Both the position numbers and the translations under genes were made by a program. This document shows, piece by piece, positions 9,801 through 15,910 of a stretch of DNA of 15,955 bases. Origin of the DNA: an uncultured Clostridia bacterium (lineage in GTDB: Bacteria > Bacillota > Clostridia > Christensenellales > Pumilibacteraceae); assembly GCA_947588325.1 (NCBI GenBank), contig CANPYH010000020.1, positions 1 to 15,955 on the forward strand, in the 5' to 3' direction. The notes beneath the pieces were generated by a model. That model did no database searches, was not told the origin of the DNA, and was given only the letters and a program-made list of their open reading frames with translations. Positions within the stretch are counted from its first letter, which is position 1. Each line of letters begins with the position of its first letter.

Positions 9801-10888
9801 CAAAGCACAGCCTGGAAGTCCAAGGACTTCCCGAAGGCGTTAATGTGACCTACACGGATAATGAATATGTCGAAGTAGGGGAATACGAAGTGACGGCGAC
9901 GTTTGCGGTGGACGCCGACCACTACGAAATACCCGCGCCCATGACCGCAACGCTCACTATTGTTAAGGCGGCTTATAATATGGAGGGCGTAACGTTTGAG
10001 GATAAGTCCTTCAGGTATGACGGCAGGGCGCATGACATTCTGGTCGGCGGCGACCTTCCCGCGGGCGTAAATGTGACATATTCGGGCAACGGGCGCATTG
10101 AGGTAGGCTCTTATACCGTGACGGCGACATTCACCGTCGACGATGAAACGCATTACGAAGTTCCCGCGCCCATGACCGCAACGCTCACTATCGAAGACAG
10201 CGGGCGCGATTTGGTGGGCATTACCTTTGAAAACGGGACAGTGACCTATGACGGGGACCCGCATAGTATATACATCACCGGTACGCCGTCAGACGGTATT
10301 ATGGTAACATACGAAAATAACGGGCAGACCGAACCGGGAATCTATACCGTAACGGCGATATTCTCGGACGTCACAGGCGAGTTTGAGAGGAAAACGGCTA
10401 CGCTCACCATTTTGAAGACGAGTCTCGAACTAAAAGACGAAAACGGAAATACGACGCTCATTGTTGACAGCGAGGACGGGTTTGATCCCGCATTGGAACT
10501 TGCATTAGAGCGCGCAGATGACAATATTACGCGTACTTTCTGGGCGTGGGAGAAAGACGAGATCTCAGAAAAATTCACTATAAAATTTATGAAAGACGGT
10601 GCGGAAGTCCTGCCGGACGGCAAAATCACCGTTCGGGTTCTCGTTCCCGAAGAATGGAGAGATAAAGATTTCATGTTGCAGGGCGTCGGAAGAGCTGCGG
10701 CGGTCGAATTTACGCGGGACGGCGACTATGTCGTCTTCGAAGCAGAAGGGCTTTCGGCGTTTGCGTTTACAATGGACGGCATCGCTTATCTTCCCATTCT
10801 ACTCGCCGCAACGGGCATTTTGCTGCTTTGCCTGGGAACATTGATAGTTTTGGCAATCATAATCAAAAAAAATAAAAAAGGAGAATAA
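3869..10888 (+). CDS. Giant membrane-anchored surface protein with LRR_5-like and YDG/MBG-like repeats
   Basis: This 2339-residue protein starts with a signal peptide (RK at 6-7, hydrophobic core to about 33) and ends with a transmembrane helix (about 2302-2331) and KKNKKGE, so nearly all of it lies outside the cell. There is no LPXTG sortase signal. BspA/LRR_5-like blocks lie near 95-155, 265-325 and 865-960 (for example GASAFRFSSHLQTVYLP). An acidic DxDxDG loop near 200 (DKDSDGNFEDGE) could bind calcium. Residues about 985-1880 are rich in Tyr, Trp and Asp and I recognise no domain. Four tandem repeats of about 75 residues (1883-2185), each with a YDG motif and ending ATLTI or KLTI, resemble MBG/YDG bacterial Ig-like domains. 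A further domain (2186-2300) precedes the membrane helix. Adhesion or surface display is likely; no catalytic motif was seen. It probably forms an operon with the next gene and is the likely target of the upstream switch. Confidence 0.88.
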   Translation: MKTSNRKNIVGVLVVSVLVLVMTLSLVLGVGLPAIKWGTNSNEIAELSENDFEFNYVSSLAYRVSAEDTSGGNGVYGWGYKPDRPPEAEYAFITGIKNTELKDLKTNGVEKLVINIPATHNGVPVRYVAQDAFYDCSLSIVDINMPLSVYWQIKGKERFTFDNNSPFARADGETATFTEFKSKTGSDVTTLVLPSNVWIDKDSDGNFEDGEPTYRYTEYLFKGESSAAYKNLVVMPDVVNIFNGTASESNANRPKLQGGLLSKSQNLQSVYFCTGRSQVLHLYPLTFENCTELKEISLSAGVYLEDGARVFQGASSLEKFYIADEKTASAPFFYTVGADGALYTNNYAYSYFTQSSAERYYEWWKNGLTAVGEWKDSYASEWIPTKAWDSQTNVGSLSLTDPEKPNQMGTFNGDKSASSTPSDTTVYYAQGSDGEYNKGVGIPEGSYVFDVNGTDKNGSTDSENDFEKSSTEGQYEDSANFDSAALTTVEKGDKSGIKAELEATGGVVRVTEKGGNTQTAVSVNINDVEYKSRMQLKQGSTRYIKIEVPFEFDLCAYFAGGYYAAAAGDTKPQIALFGSGKFNETNYSNKEYVGSKAKTAITGDAIAFLEDVDGLSISGGADHLLKIEGNTLQKGTYYIAQPADDEITSDYAQMLFLVITPAKEQAAVSISVEQNISLTSDSEDWKPVQNDALLLKRVTDSYYLDLRYPSIVRYDKTCELKFRVKALAANGEILRSQDIDWAIMDVNGMDVSNYFHMQNPQDIDTEGFFEFTLRLENVFSDSDLYGGGQKHGRNFAVKFTAGECEQYLFINLMPDMDEKKIPDADQWQEGFTSGTEVSYLPLTEEKLSRYQTLVSMPAMAKNDADDYVNSFDFGYHETMEIGPNAFQNTYITVIDIPDRIAKIGASAFRFSSHLQTVYLPDDADIGLNAFGQEADADTVNNTVYTAGKKNFFLIAPSRTSFEHYLMYAAKYYESGQKEQYEPNYNVFPVHVEKEDLGFDERAGDAGRGKDASYDYTPYLTYEITVNFLTYDTTGEKLQKTETRTFLYGMDARFVKATTTTEWANFDRKYDNNAPVWFGYISDNTVQQINTISKRITWSIAADGWYYDENATLPKGDWYFGEQPVTSAAAEERMNEFTKFIGGWAGGYVNSKDIQNLVQLHYAAVYDASYVQGITETGGEPGELRMPIEYSGYGDDFYFPYGDFETETRWNRWWWDEKFDEGGARGAVVQRFFTMPFAITLKNKSEVRESRVDFDVPTFQNIGVITNDEDTMNAVPGADSSWRVPMLTVTFDYNGFPASRIFENFKSYAMDVEYEAWRGLDYADKEWRWTPDTYSSSVGWNDYDKMKYAPDGADYVPYDAGYYRITVRFSESGLDSYKYYWSGVYNGMRVDENADFDDTFTFILHIEPRKVPLSNIYSMQYTGQGFSLFADNPYIDVMSYGYWDSEHAEYTAEGLPCAVGFYNIKLKLNDPKYPNPNDDYLEDINKYTPNLEWEGASGYNDGYYYTMYEENNDVVSRYVYKTGVDLFIFDGAAETQWGSLHEEGPNGEEIPITFDAPLAIFNSEVLTYTYTGAPFTIEDIFGGVFSSSSINYTITRNEKAVTEIKNAGTYIVSITPAEGYVWWRGIPTIDEKAKFLVDEWSLDEFWAKRGGYEANKTTTLTFEVNIDKSPVTVPRNSYEPKEAEPPYEFVAPIDGDYEVVGYHLHDFDEGATIPKASEKEAWTADIIEPGVYDVLLRLTNPENTTWVPEAGESHGDNYYVVVTLYAGFDREKAYPTFIDTEHTASGTDIRETLTLSYDATSFTLDTLFAEERPTAMEATYSIIKLASAPNSRADFIGEEWENTISDAGYYGIIVTLNDPFLFEGTGETVAYYLVVIQGSEEPTLDGIEFKDKTVEYDGQPHKLTIDGVLPEGYSVTYEGNNGYNGEIGAIEPNVYTVTAIISDNDGEVARKEAKLTITKIRFDMSDVKFDDKTFTYDGAKHSLEVQGLPEGVNVTYTDNEYVEVGEYEVTATFAVDADHYEIPAPMTATLTIVKAAYNMEGVTFEDKSFRYDGRAHDILVGGDLPAGVNVTYSGNGRIEVGSYTVTATFTVDDETHYEVPAPMTATLTIEDSGRDLVGITFENGTVTYDGDPHSIYITGTPSDGIMVTYENNGQTEPGIYTVTAIFSDVTGEFERKTATLTILKTSLELKDENGNTTLIVDSEDGFDPALELALERADDNITRTFWAWEKDEISEKFTIKFMKDGAEVLPDGKITVRVLVPEEWRDKDFMLQGVGRAAAVEFTRDGDYVVFEAEGLSAFAFTMDGIAYLPILLAATGILLLCLGTLIVLAIIIKKNKKGE
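9515..10422 (+). repeat. Four tandem YDG/MBG-like repeats in the giant protein
   Basis: Units start near 9515, 9748, 9973 and 10201, each about 225-233 bases. Shared landmarks are a Phe/Val-x-x-YDG motif, a VTY strand, a G-x-YxVTA strand and a closing ATLTI/KLTI strand. Units 2 and 3 share 29 identical bases (9932-9960 and 10163-10191, 231 bases apart), a sign of recent duplication or gene conversion. The units probably act as rigid spacers that hold the outer domains off the membrane. Confidence 0.8.
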
Positions 10889-10890
10889 AA

Positions 10891-12540
10891 ATGCTATTCA
10901 CAAATTTAACGGAACTTATCGTTTTACTTGTCGTTTGCGCCATTGCCGCTGCGTGCTTTGTCGCCGCCATCGTGCTCCTCATCTGGGCTGTGCGCAATCA
11001 GAAGCGTAAACAAAAGGGCGCGCGCGAACTTATTGAGCTCGTCGCCGATTGCAATGCGGTGAAATCGGAATTTACTCTCGGCGAAGAATTTACCTGCGAC
11101 GGTTTGATTGTAAATGCGTTATATAACCGCAGGCCCAAATCGGAAGTGCTGACGCAGTTTGACGTTCTCACCGAGGATGAGTATGAGCGCCTTACCGGAG
11201 CGGACGCGGCTAACGGTTTGTGTGTAATTAAGCCGAATATGGCGGACGCGGGCAGGGCAATCGTTATAATCAAGTATAAGGGCAAGGCGACATATTACTC
11301 AATTATGGTTGCCGAATCTGCACAAGAGCCAATTGAAGAAGTCCCGCAGGAACCCGTGCAAGAAGAAATTGTTCAAGAAGAACCCGTACGGGAGGAAGTT
11401 TCACAGGAAGAACCTGCTCCCGAAGAGCCGCAGGATGAACCTGCGGAAGAAGAGCCCGCACAAGAAGAAATTTTGTCTGCCGAGACGTCTGCGGAAGAAG
11501 AGCCCGTGCAGGAAATCATTGTTCGGAAGCGCGAGCCGATCGTTATCGAGGAAGAATCCTATGAAGGTGTTCTGCGTTACAATAAGAGCTTCACGGCGAA
11601 GTATATTCAGTCGCGCGACGAAATTAAAAATTGGTATACGGCGCTCAAAAACGAACTGTTGTCCTACAGGAGAGTAAAGGCGAGAATGAGCTGGAAGCGT
11701 GAAACCTTCCGCATAGGGAAGAACGTTGTCGCTCGCCTCGCTTTCCGCGGGAACACGCTCTGCCTCTATCTCCCGCTGAATCCCGCCGATTATGCCGAAA
11801 CCAAGTACAAAGTCCAGGATGTTTCCGATAGCTCCTCTTATGCGGACACGCCCTGCATGTATCGGTTGAAAGGCGAGAGACGCATTCGCTATGCCGTCGA
11901 ACTTATTGCCACAGTCATGGAAAATATGGGCGGAGTTCGCACAGAGCGCATCTCGGAGGATTACTATCTTCCGAACGAGGGCATTGTCGAGCTGATAGAG
12001 AAAGGGCTTGCAAAACGCACCGTCCAGAAGAGATCGGGGCCTAAGTTCCTGCAAGTCCACGCTGCCGAAGCCGCCGCGACGGATATAACGTCGAGCGACG
12101 AGCCCGCAGAGAAACAGGAACAGACAGCGGAGGCACAACCTACAGCCACGGACGAAGTAACAGAAGAAGTTGCTCCCGCCGAAGAACAGGCGGAACAAGC
12201 TGAACAAATGCTCGCCGAGGAAGTTGCTCCCGCCGAAGAACAGGCGCTGATAGATGAAGTACTTGCTGCTGCAGACGAAGTGACAGAAGAAGTTGCTCCC
12301 GCCGAAGAACAGGCGGAACAGGCTGAAGAAATGCCCGCCGAAGAAGATGCCTCCGCCATTGAAGAAACGCCTGATTTGGATGATATCTCCGAGGAAAGCA
12401 CGTTGGGTGCGGAAGAAGCGGCGGCCGACGGTACGGTTGAAGCTGCGGACGCGGCTGAAAATGCGTCTGTTTCCGACCAACCCATTGGACAACATCATGG
12501 GAACGGCAAACGTCGTAAAAGACATAAGAGACGCAGATAA
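10891..12540 (+). CDS. Membrane protein with acidic repeats and a domain of unknown function
   Basis: The 549-residue product starts 2 bases after the giant gene's stop, with AAAGGAG just before it, so the two are surely co-transcribed. Residues 8-34 are one transmembrane helix, followed by RNQKRKQK, which by the positive-inside rule places the rest in the cytoplasm. Residues about 45-142 resemble a small beta-sandwich (bacterial Ig-like). Residues 146-222 are an acidic stretch with repeated EEP motifs. Residues 225-380 form a compact basic and aromatic domain (YNKSFTAKYIQS; LCLYLPLNP; DTPCMYRLK) that I know only as an uncharacterised domain of clostridial proteins. An Ala/Glu repeat region (about 395-530) and a basic tail (GKRRKRHKRRR) close the protein. 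It may be an intracellular or membrane partner of the giant protein, perhaps aiding its export or anchoring. The function is unknown. Confidence 0.85.
   Translation: MLFTNLTELIVLLVVCAIAAACFVAAIVLLIWAVRNQKRKQKGARELIELVADCNAVKSEFTLGEEFTCDGLIVNALYNRRPKSEVLTQFDVLTEDEYERLTGADAANGLCVIKPNMADAGRAIVIIKYKGKATYYSIMVAESAQEPIEEVPQEPVQEEIVQEEPVREEVSQEEPAPEEPQDEPAEEEPAQEEILSAETSAEEEPVQEIIVRKREPIVIEEESYEGVLRYNKSFTAKYIQSRDEIKNWYTALKNELLSYRRVKARMSWKRETFRIGKNVVARLAFRGNTLCLYLPLNPADYAETKYKVQDVSDSSSYADTPCMYRLKGERRIRYAVELIATVMENMGGVRTERISEDYYLPNEGIVELIEKGLAKRTVQKRSGPKFLQVHAAEAAATDITSSDEPAEKQEQTAEAQPTATDEVTEEVAPAEEQAEQAEQMLAEEVAPAEEQALIDEVLAAADEVTEEVAPAEEQAEQAEEMPAEEDASAIEETPDLDDISEESTLGAEEAAADGTVEAADAAENASVSDQPIGQHHGNGKRRKRHKRRR
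12151..12345 (+). repeat. 72-base Glu/Ala-rich coding repeat
   Basis: Two 72-base copies (12151-12222 and 12274-12345), 123 bases or 41 codons apart, are nearly identical, and a shorter third copy of the core (12220-12246) lies between them. They encode DEVTEEVAPAEEQAEQAE. In-frame copy-number change would alter the length of the acidic region without breaking the gene. Confidence 0.8.
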
Positions 12541-12548
12541 ATTTGAAA

Positions 12549-12587
12549 ATAGCGGCGGCGGAATCATCGGGGTTCCGCCGCCGCTAT
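12549..12587 (+). terminator. Strong hairpin closing the surface-protein operon
   Basis: A perfect 15-bp stem (ATAGCGGCGGCGGAA with its complement) encloses a 9-base loop, 8 bases after the stop codon. The following bases (CTTGTACC) are not a proper U-tract, so it may work partly as a terminator and partly as a 3'-end stabiliser. Confidence 0.65.
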
Positions 12588-12742
12588 CTTGTACCAATGG
12601 GAAAATATTGCAAGCGGGCAGGGATTGTTTCGGTTCCTGCTCGTATTTTGCGAGAGGGGCAGTCTGCTCGCATAAACCTATTTTGGATAATTACATATAT
12701 ACAAAATAGGCGCGGGGAAATTTATCCGTTTGGGAAAACAAT
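12588..12742. other. Gene-free stretch with further inverted repeats
   Basis: No gene is supported here. CCTATTTTG (12677-12685) and CAAAATAGG (12702-12710) form a perfect 9-bp pair around 16 AT-rich bases. Just upstream, CGGGCAGG can pair with CCTGCTCG (one G-U), and GCGAG with CTCGC. This could be a structured leader or small RNA, but I recognise no known RNA family. Confidence 0.35.
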
Positions 12743-12812
12743 GTTAAGATTTATAAATAATTTCGAGTAACCGCACAAAATGTTTGACTTACAAACAATT
12801 TTGGCGCAAAAT
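12743..12812 (+). promoter_or_regulatory. Promoter region of the LRR lipoprotein gene
   Basis: TTGACT (12784-12789), 17 bp, CAAAAT (12807-12812), preceded by GTTAAGATTT and an AT-rich tract. The block matches the - strand of 3671-3740 at 51 of 70 positions without gaps, including all of AAAATGTTTGAC. Overlapping or following the -10 box are small dyads, ATTTTG-GCG-CAAAAT (12798-12812) and AATACC-TTG-GGTATT (12810-12824), possible operators. The start codon is 60 bases downstream of the block. Confidence 0.6.
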
Positions 12813-12871
12813 ACCTTGGGTATTGAGTAATTTTGCCAATTGTCAATCAAACATGATTCAGAGGTTATACT

Positions 12872-15688
12872 ATGGAAGCTAAAAGCAAAAAACGGTTAAT
12901 AATAGCGCTTGTGATCGGCTTAATGATTGCAACGCTTTGCGTTGTACTACTTGCATGCAATCCCAATGACAATCCGTGCAGCCATAATTACACGGCGAGT
13001 TGGAGCTGGAGTGAGGACTATACCTCCGTTTCCGCCGTATTGACATGCGAAAAGTGTCAGGATAAAGTTAATTTGGACAGCGGCATACAAATTACTACCG
13101 AGCCCGACGAGGACGAGTGTTGTACATATACTTTGCACAAAGCGTCGGTAACGTACAACGACAGGGAGTATAGCGGCACCGTCAAAGAGGTACTGACTTC
13201 CGATCACGCATATATCGTCGAACAGTCGGCGCTCAACGCGCAGGCGGAGTGGAGCGAAGATAATTCCACCGCATCCATTGTATTCGTTTGCTCGAAAAAC
13301 AGCGGACATGTGTTGAAAACGGAGCAAATCAGCTCAAGCTCGGTTATAACCGATTCAAGTTGTGAGGATGCGGGGAATGCCGTGTATAGAGTAACATATA
13401 CAATTCCCGAAAGCGAACGCGGGCAATTCAATAACGTCCCGAGCGTGTCCGTTACCAAAGAGGCGTCCATCGCCCCCAAAGGGCACGACTTTACGGGTGA
13501 TTGGGTGATTACCGCCGAAACGCACTGTCACAAGTGCACGCGTTGCGACAAGACCGACGAGCCCGCTCGGCACGTATTCGGCGAGGATAACAGGTGCGAG
13601 TGCGGCGAGTTTAAGCCGACGGCGGAGACATTGTTTACCTTCCGTGAGATAGACGGTAACAAGTGGCAGATAACGGGGTATAACGGCGATAGTCCTTTCG
13701 TTACCATTCCGTCGGAGTATCGCGGAAGAGAGGTTACGGAGCTTGGCATGGGCGCGTTTTACGGTAACACTTCCATCAAGACCGTCGTTATCCCGAACAG
13801 CATAGTCAGCGTCAGAGACGGCGTGTTTGACGGCTGCATAAACATCGAGGAGATTGTTTCGCCGACGCTGGATTTGTCCTCGGTGCCGAAGGATAACCTC
13901 AAAAAAATTACCTTTACTTCGGGCACAAGCATAGCGGACGGACAATTCGAAGGTTTTGCAAAACTTGCCGAAGTGGAGTTTTGCGATTCGATTACCTATG
14001 TCGGCAAAAACGCCTTTAATAATACCGCCTGGCTGAACGCGCAGGAGGGCGAGGTTTATATAAATACCGTTTTATATGCCTATGCGGGTGCCACGCCGAG
14101 TAACTACGAGTTCGAGCCGCGCGAGGGGACGACGGCTATTTCGCCCTCCGCATTCGAGGGTAAGAACGTATATCAGGTCACCATACCGAGCGGCGTTCAG
14201 GTGGGCACGGACGCGTTTAAGAACAGCAATTTGCAGCGTGCTATCCTGCCTGCCGACGCAATAAGCGCAATTCCGCAGGCAGATCTGACCTATCTTGAAA
14301 TCACGGGCGGAACAAGTATAGATAAGGGCGCGCTTGCGGGTTGTAAAAATCTTCGTGAGATTGTTTTGCCCTTTGTAGGCGGCGATATAAACGCGCAAGA
14401 CGATACGGAGGCTTCGCTGTTTGGCTATATTTTCGGCTCGGAAAAACCCGCGGAGATCGGTTACTTCGAGGAGACAAAACAAAGCTACGGCAGCGGGAAA
14501 TCGTCCACATTCTATATTCCGAACAGCCTCACCGACGTAACGCTTTGCGACGGCATAACGAGCATAGCCCATTATACATTCTACGGTTGCAAGCACATTG
14601 CTTCGATTACCCTTCCCGAGGGCGTTAACAGGGTAGGTAATTCCGCGTTCTCGGGCTGTTCTGGCATAACCAAGGTCAATTATCTCGGGTCGCTCAAGGA
14701 TTGGTGCGGTATCGCCTTCGGTAACAGTTCATCCAATCCCTTATACGGCGGTAAGGCTGCGCTGTATTCGAAAGGCGACGAGGTGACGGAGATTAAGCAG
14801 TCGGACGGGTTGGCGGCTATACCCGCGTTTGCCTTCTACGGCTGCACGGGCTTGCAGTTGATCGATATCCCGAGCGGCGTTACGAGCATAGGCGATTCGG
14901 CGTTCCGCGGCTGCACGGGCTTGCAAACGGTGAATATGCCGAGTAGTGTTACGAACATAGGTGTTTCGGCGTTCCGCGATTGCGCAGGCATTAAGTCCGT
15001 TACCCTTCCGAGTGAGGTTGCAAGTATAAGCAATTATGCGTTCTCGGGCTGTTCGGGCATAACCAAGGTCAACTATCTCGGGTCGCTCAAGGGTTGGTGC
15101 GAAATTGCGTTTGGTAACAGTTCATCCAATCCCTTGTACGGCGGCAAGGCTGAATTATATTTGAGCGATGTCGAAGTGACGGAGATTAAGGATTTAGACG
15201 GATTGGCGGCTATACCTGCTTATGCGTTCAATGGACTTCGCATAACTTCGGTTACTGTTCCGAGCAGTGTTACGAGCATAGGCGATTACGCTTTCAGCGG
15301 TTGCGCGGATTTGCAGTCGGTTACGATAGGGGGAGGTGTGCAAAGCATAGGCGATTATGCCTTCTCGGGCTGCACGTCTCTTACCGCGGTCAATTGGAAC
15401 GCTACGGACTGCGCCGAGGCAGGTCGCTATTCGGCTCCGATCTTCCGCGGCTGTTCGCAGCTTGCGACGGTGAATATAGGCGCCGATGTGCAATCTATTC
15501 CCGCATATGCCTTCTACGGCTGCACGAGCTTAAAGGACGTCTATTACGGCGGCGATTCGTCACAATGGAACGACGTGCAAAAAGGATTCCAATGGGACTA
15601 TTATAGCGGCGGGCAGATAGAGTATAATATGCACTATGATTCCGCAAGTCTTGGGTTGGCGAGATATGCGGCTCGCGTAAAAAGATAA
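12872..15688 (+). CDS. Surface lipoprotein with BspA-type leucine-rich repeats (LRR_5)
   Basis: This 938-residue protein begins with a lipoprotein signal: KKR at 6-8, a hydrophobic core and lipobox LLAC, with C29 the predicted lipid-modified residue. Residues 30-260 hold cysteine motifs: C59-x2-C62, C219-H-K-C222-x2-C225 and C242-E-C244-G. The last two could form a small zinc-ribbon-like unit. From about 262 to 925 the protein is built of LRR_5/BspA repeats (patterns such as IPSGVTSIGDSAFRGC), which form curved binding surfaces and often mediate adhesion to host or bacterial partners. Residues 593-654 and 724-785 are near copies. Start: AGAGG at 12860-12864, 7 bases before ATG. It has its own promoter of the same type as the switch upstream of the giant protein, so the two surface systems may be co-regulated. 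There is no sortase motif; the ligand is unknown. Confidence 0.92.
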   Translation: MEAKSKKRLIIALVIGLMIATLCVVLLACNPNDNPCSHNYTASWSWSEDYTSVSAVLTCEKCQDKVNLDSGIQITTEPDEDECCTYTLHKASVTYNDREYSGTVKEVLTSDHAYIVEQSALNAQAEWSEDNSTASIVFVCSKNSGHVLKTEQISSSSVITDSSCEDAGNAVYRVTYTIPESERGQFNNVPSVSVTKEASIAPKGHDFTGDWVITAETHCHKCTRCDKTDEPARHVFGEDNRCECGEFKPTAETLFTFREIDGNKWQITGYNGDSPFVTIPSEYRGREVTELGMGAFYGNTSIKTVVIPNSIVSVRDGVFDGCINIEEIVSPTLDLSSVPKDNLKKITFTSGTSIADGQFEGFAKLAEVEFCDSITYVGKNAFNNTAWLNAQEGEVYINTVLYAYAGATPSNYEFEPREGTTAISPSAFEGKNVYQVTIPSGVQVGTDAFKNSNLQRAILPADAISAIPQADLTYLEITGGTSIDKGALAGCKNLREIVLPFVGGDINAQDDTEASLFGYIFGSEKPAEIGYFEETKQSYGSGKSSTFYIPNSLTDVTLCDGITSIAHYTFYGCKHIASITLPEGVNRVGNSAFSGCSGITKVNYLGSLKDWCGIAFGNSSSNPLYGGKAALYSKGDEVTEIKQSDGLAAIPAFAFYGCTGLQLIDIPSGVTSIGDSAFRGCTGLQTVNMPSSVTNIGVSAFRDCAGIKSVTLPSEVASISNYAFSGCSGITKVNYLGSLKGWCEIAFGNSSSNPLYGGKAELYLSDVEVTEIKDLDGLAAIPAYAFNGLRITSVTVPSSVTSIGDYAFSGCADLQSVTIGGGVQSIGDYAFSGCTSLTAVNWNATDCAEAGRYSAPIFRGCSQLATVNIGADVQSIPAYAFYGCTSLKDVYYGGDSSQWNDVQKGFQWDYYSGGQIEYNMHYDSASLGLARYAARVKR
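14648..15226 (+). repeat. 393-base tandem duplication within the LRR domain
   Basis: The segment at about 14648-14833 recurs at 15041-15226, exactly 393 bases (131 codons) later, with long identical stretches, for example the bases coding GNSSSNPLYGGKA. Each copy carries the insert motif YLGSLKxWC, followed by LRR units. This is an in-frame module duplication that could expand or contract. Confidence 0.85.
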
Positions 15689-15725
15689 AATCAAAGACAC
15701 AATTTAGTTTTCTACTCTCCATAAT

Positions 15726-15772
15726 GGGAAGTCCTGTATGGCTTGGAAATGAGCCGACAGGACTTTTCCTTA
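15726..15772 (+). terminator. Terminator after the lipoprotein gene
   Basis: AAGTCCTGT (15729-15737) and ACAGGACTT (15757-15765) form a perfect 9-bp stem, extendable by G-U pairs, with an inner GGCT/AGCC pairing. A short TTTTCCTTA tract follows. Confidence 0.65.
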
Positions 15773-15859
15773 TATGCCTATTTGCCATATTTTCAAGAGT
15801 ACAATTTGATATAATAATTTCCGCTTATAGGTGATATGTAACTTAACGTGTATTGATTA

Positions 15860-15910
15860 TATAACAATCCCCTCAGTCACGGCTACGCCGTGACTGAGGG
15901 GATTGTTATA
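15860..15910. repeat. 24-bp perfect hairpin, REP-like intergenic element
   Basis: The arms at 15860-15883 and 15887-15910 are perfectly complementary around the 3-base loop TAC. The core (CCCCTCAGTCACGGC) resembles dispersed GC-rich intergenic hairpins that I recall from gut Clostridia genomes. It is not followed by a U-tract. It could be a REP/MITE-like element or a bidirectional end signal. Bases 15911-15955 hold no gene; a small CGAAG/CTTCG pairing reaches the window edge. Confidence 0.65.

Noticed and set aside
9014..10264. Long open frame on the - strand opposite the giant gene.
   Set aside because: It is a shadow of the + strand coding sequence, with no ribosome site and low-complexity, repetitive content; the + frame has clear domains.
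10795..10888. Sortase anchoring of the giant protein.
   Set aside because: There is a terminal hydrophobic helix and basic tail but no LPXTG-like motif before it.
12151..12345. CRISPR-like repeats.
   Set aside because: The repeats are in frame within a coding sequence, few in number and without regular unique spacers.
11401..12597. 398-codon - strand open frame rich in Phe, Leu and Arg.
   Set aside because: It is the mirror of the acidic Glu/Ala repeats on the + strand and has no plausible protein features.
12605..12710. A known riboswitch in the stretch before the lipoprotein gene.
   Set aside because: The hairpins do not fit the conserved cores of the riboswitch classes I can recall.
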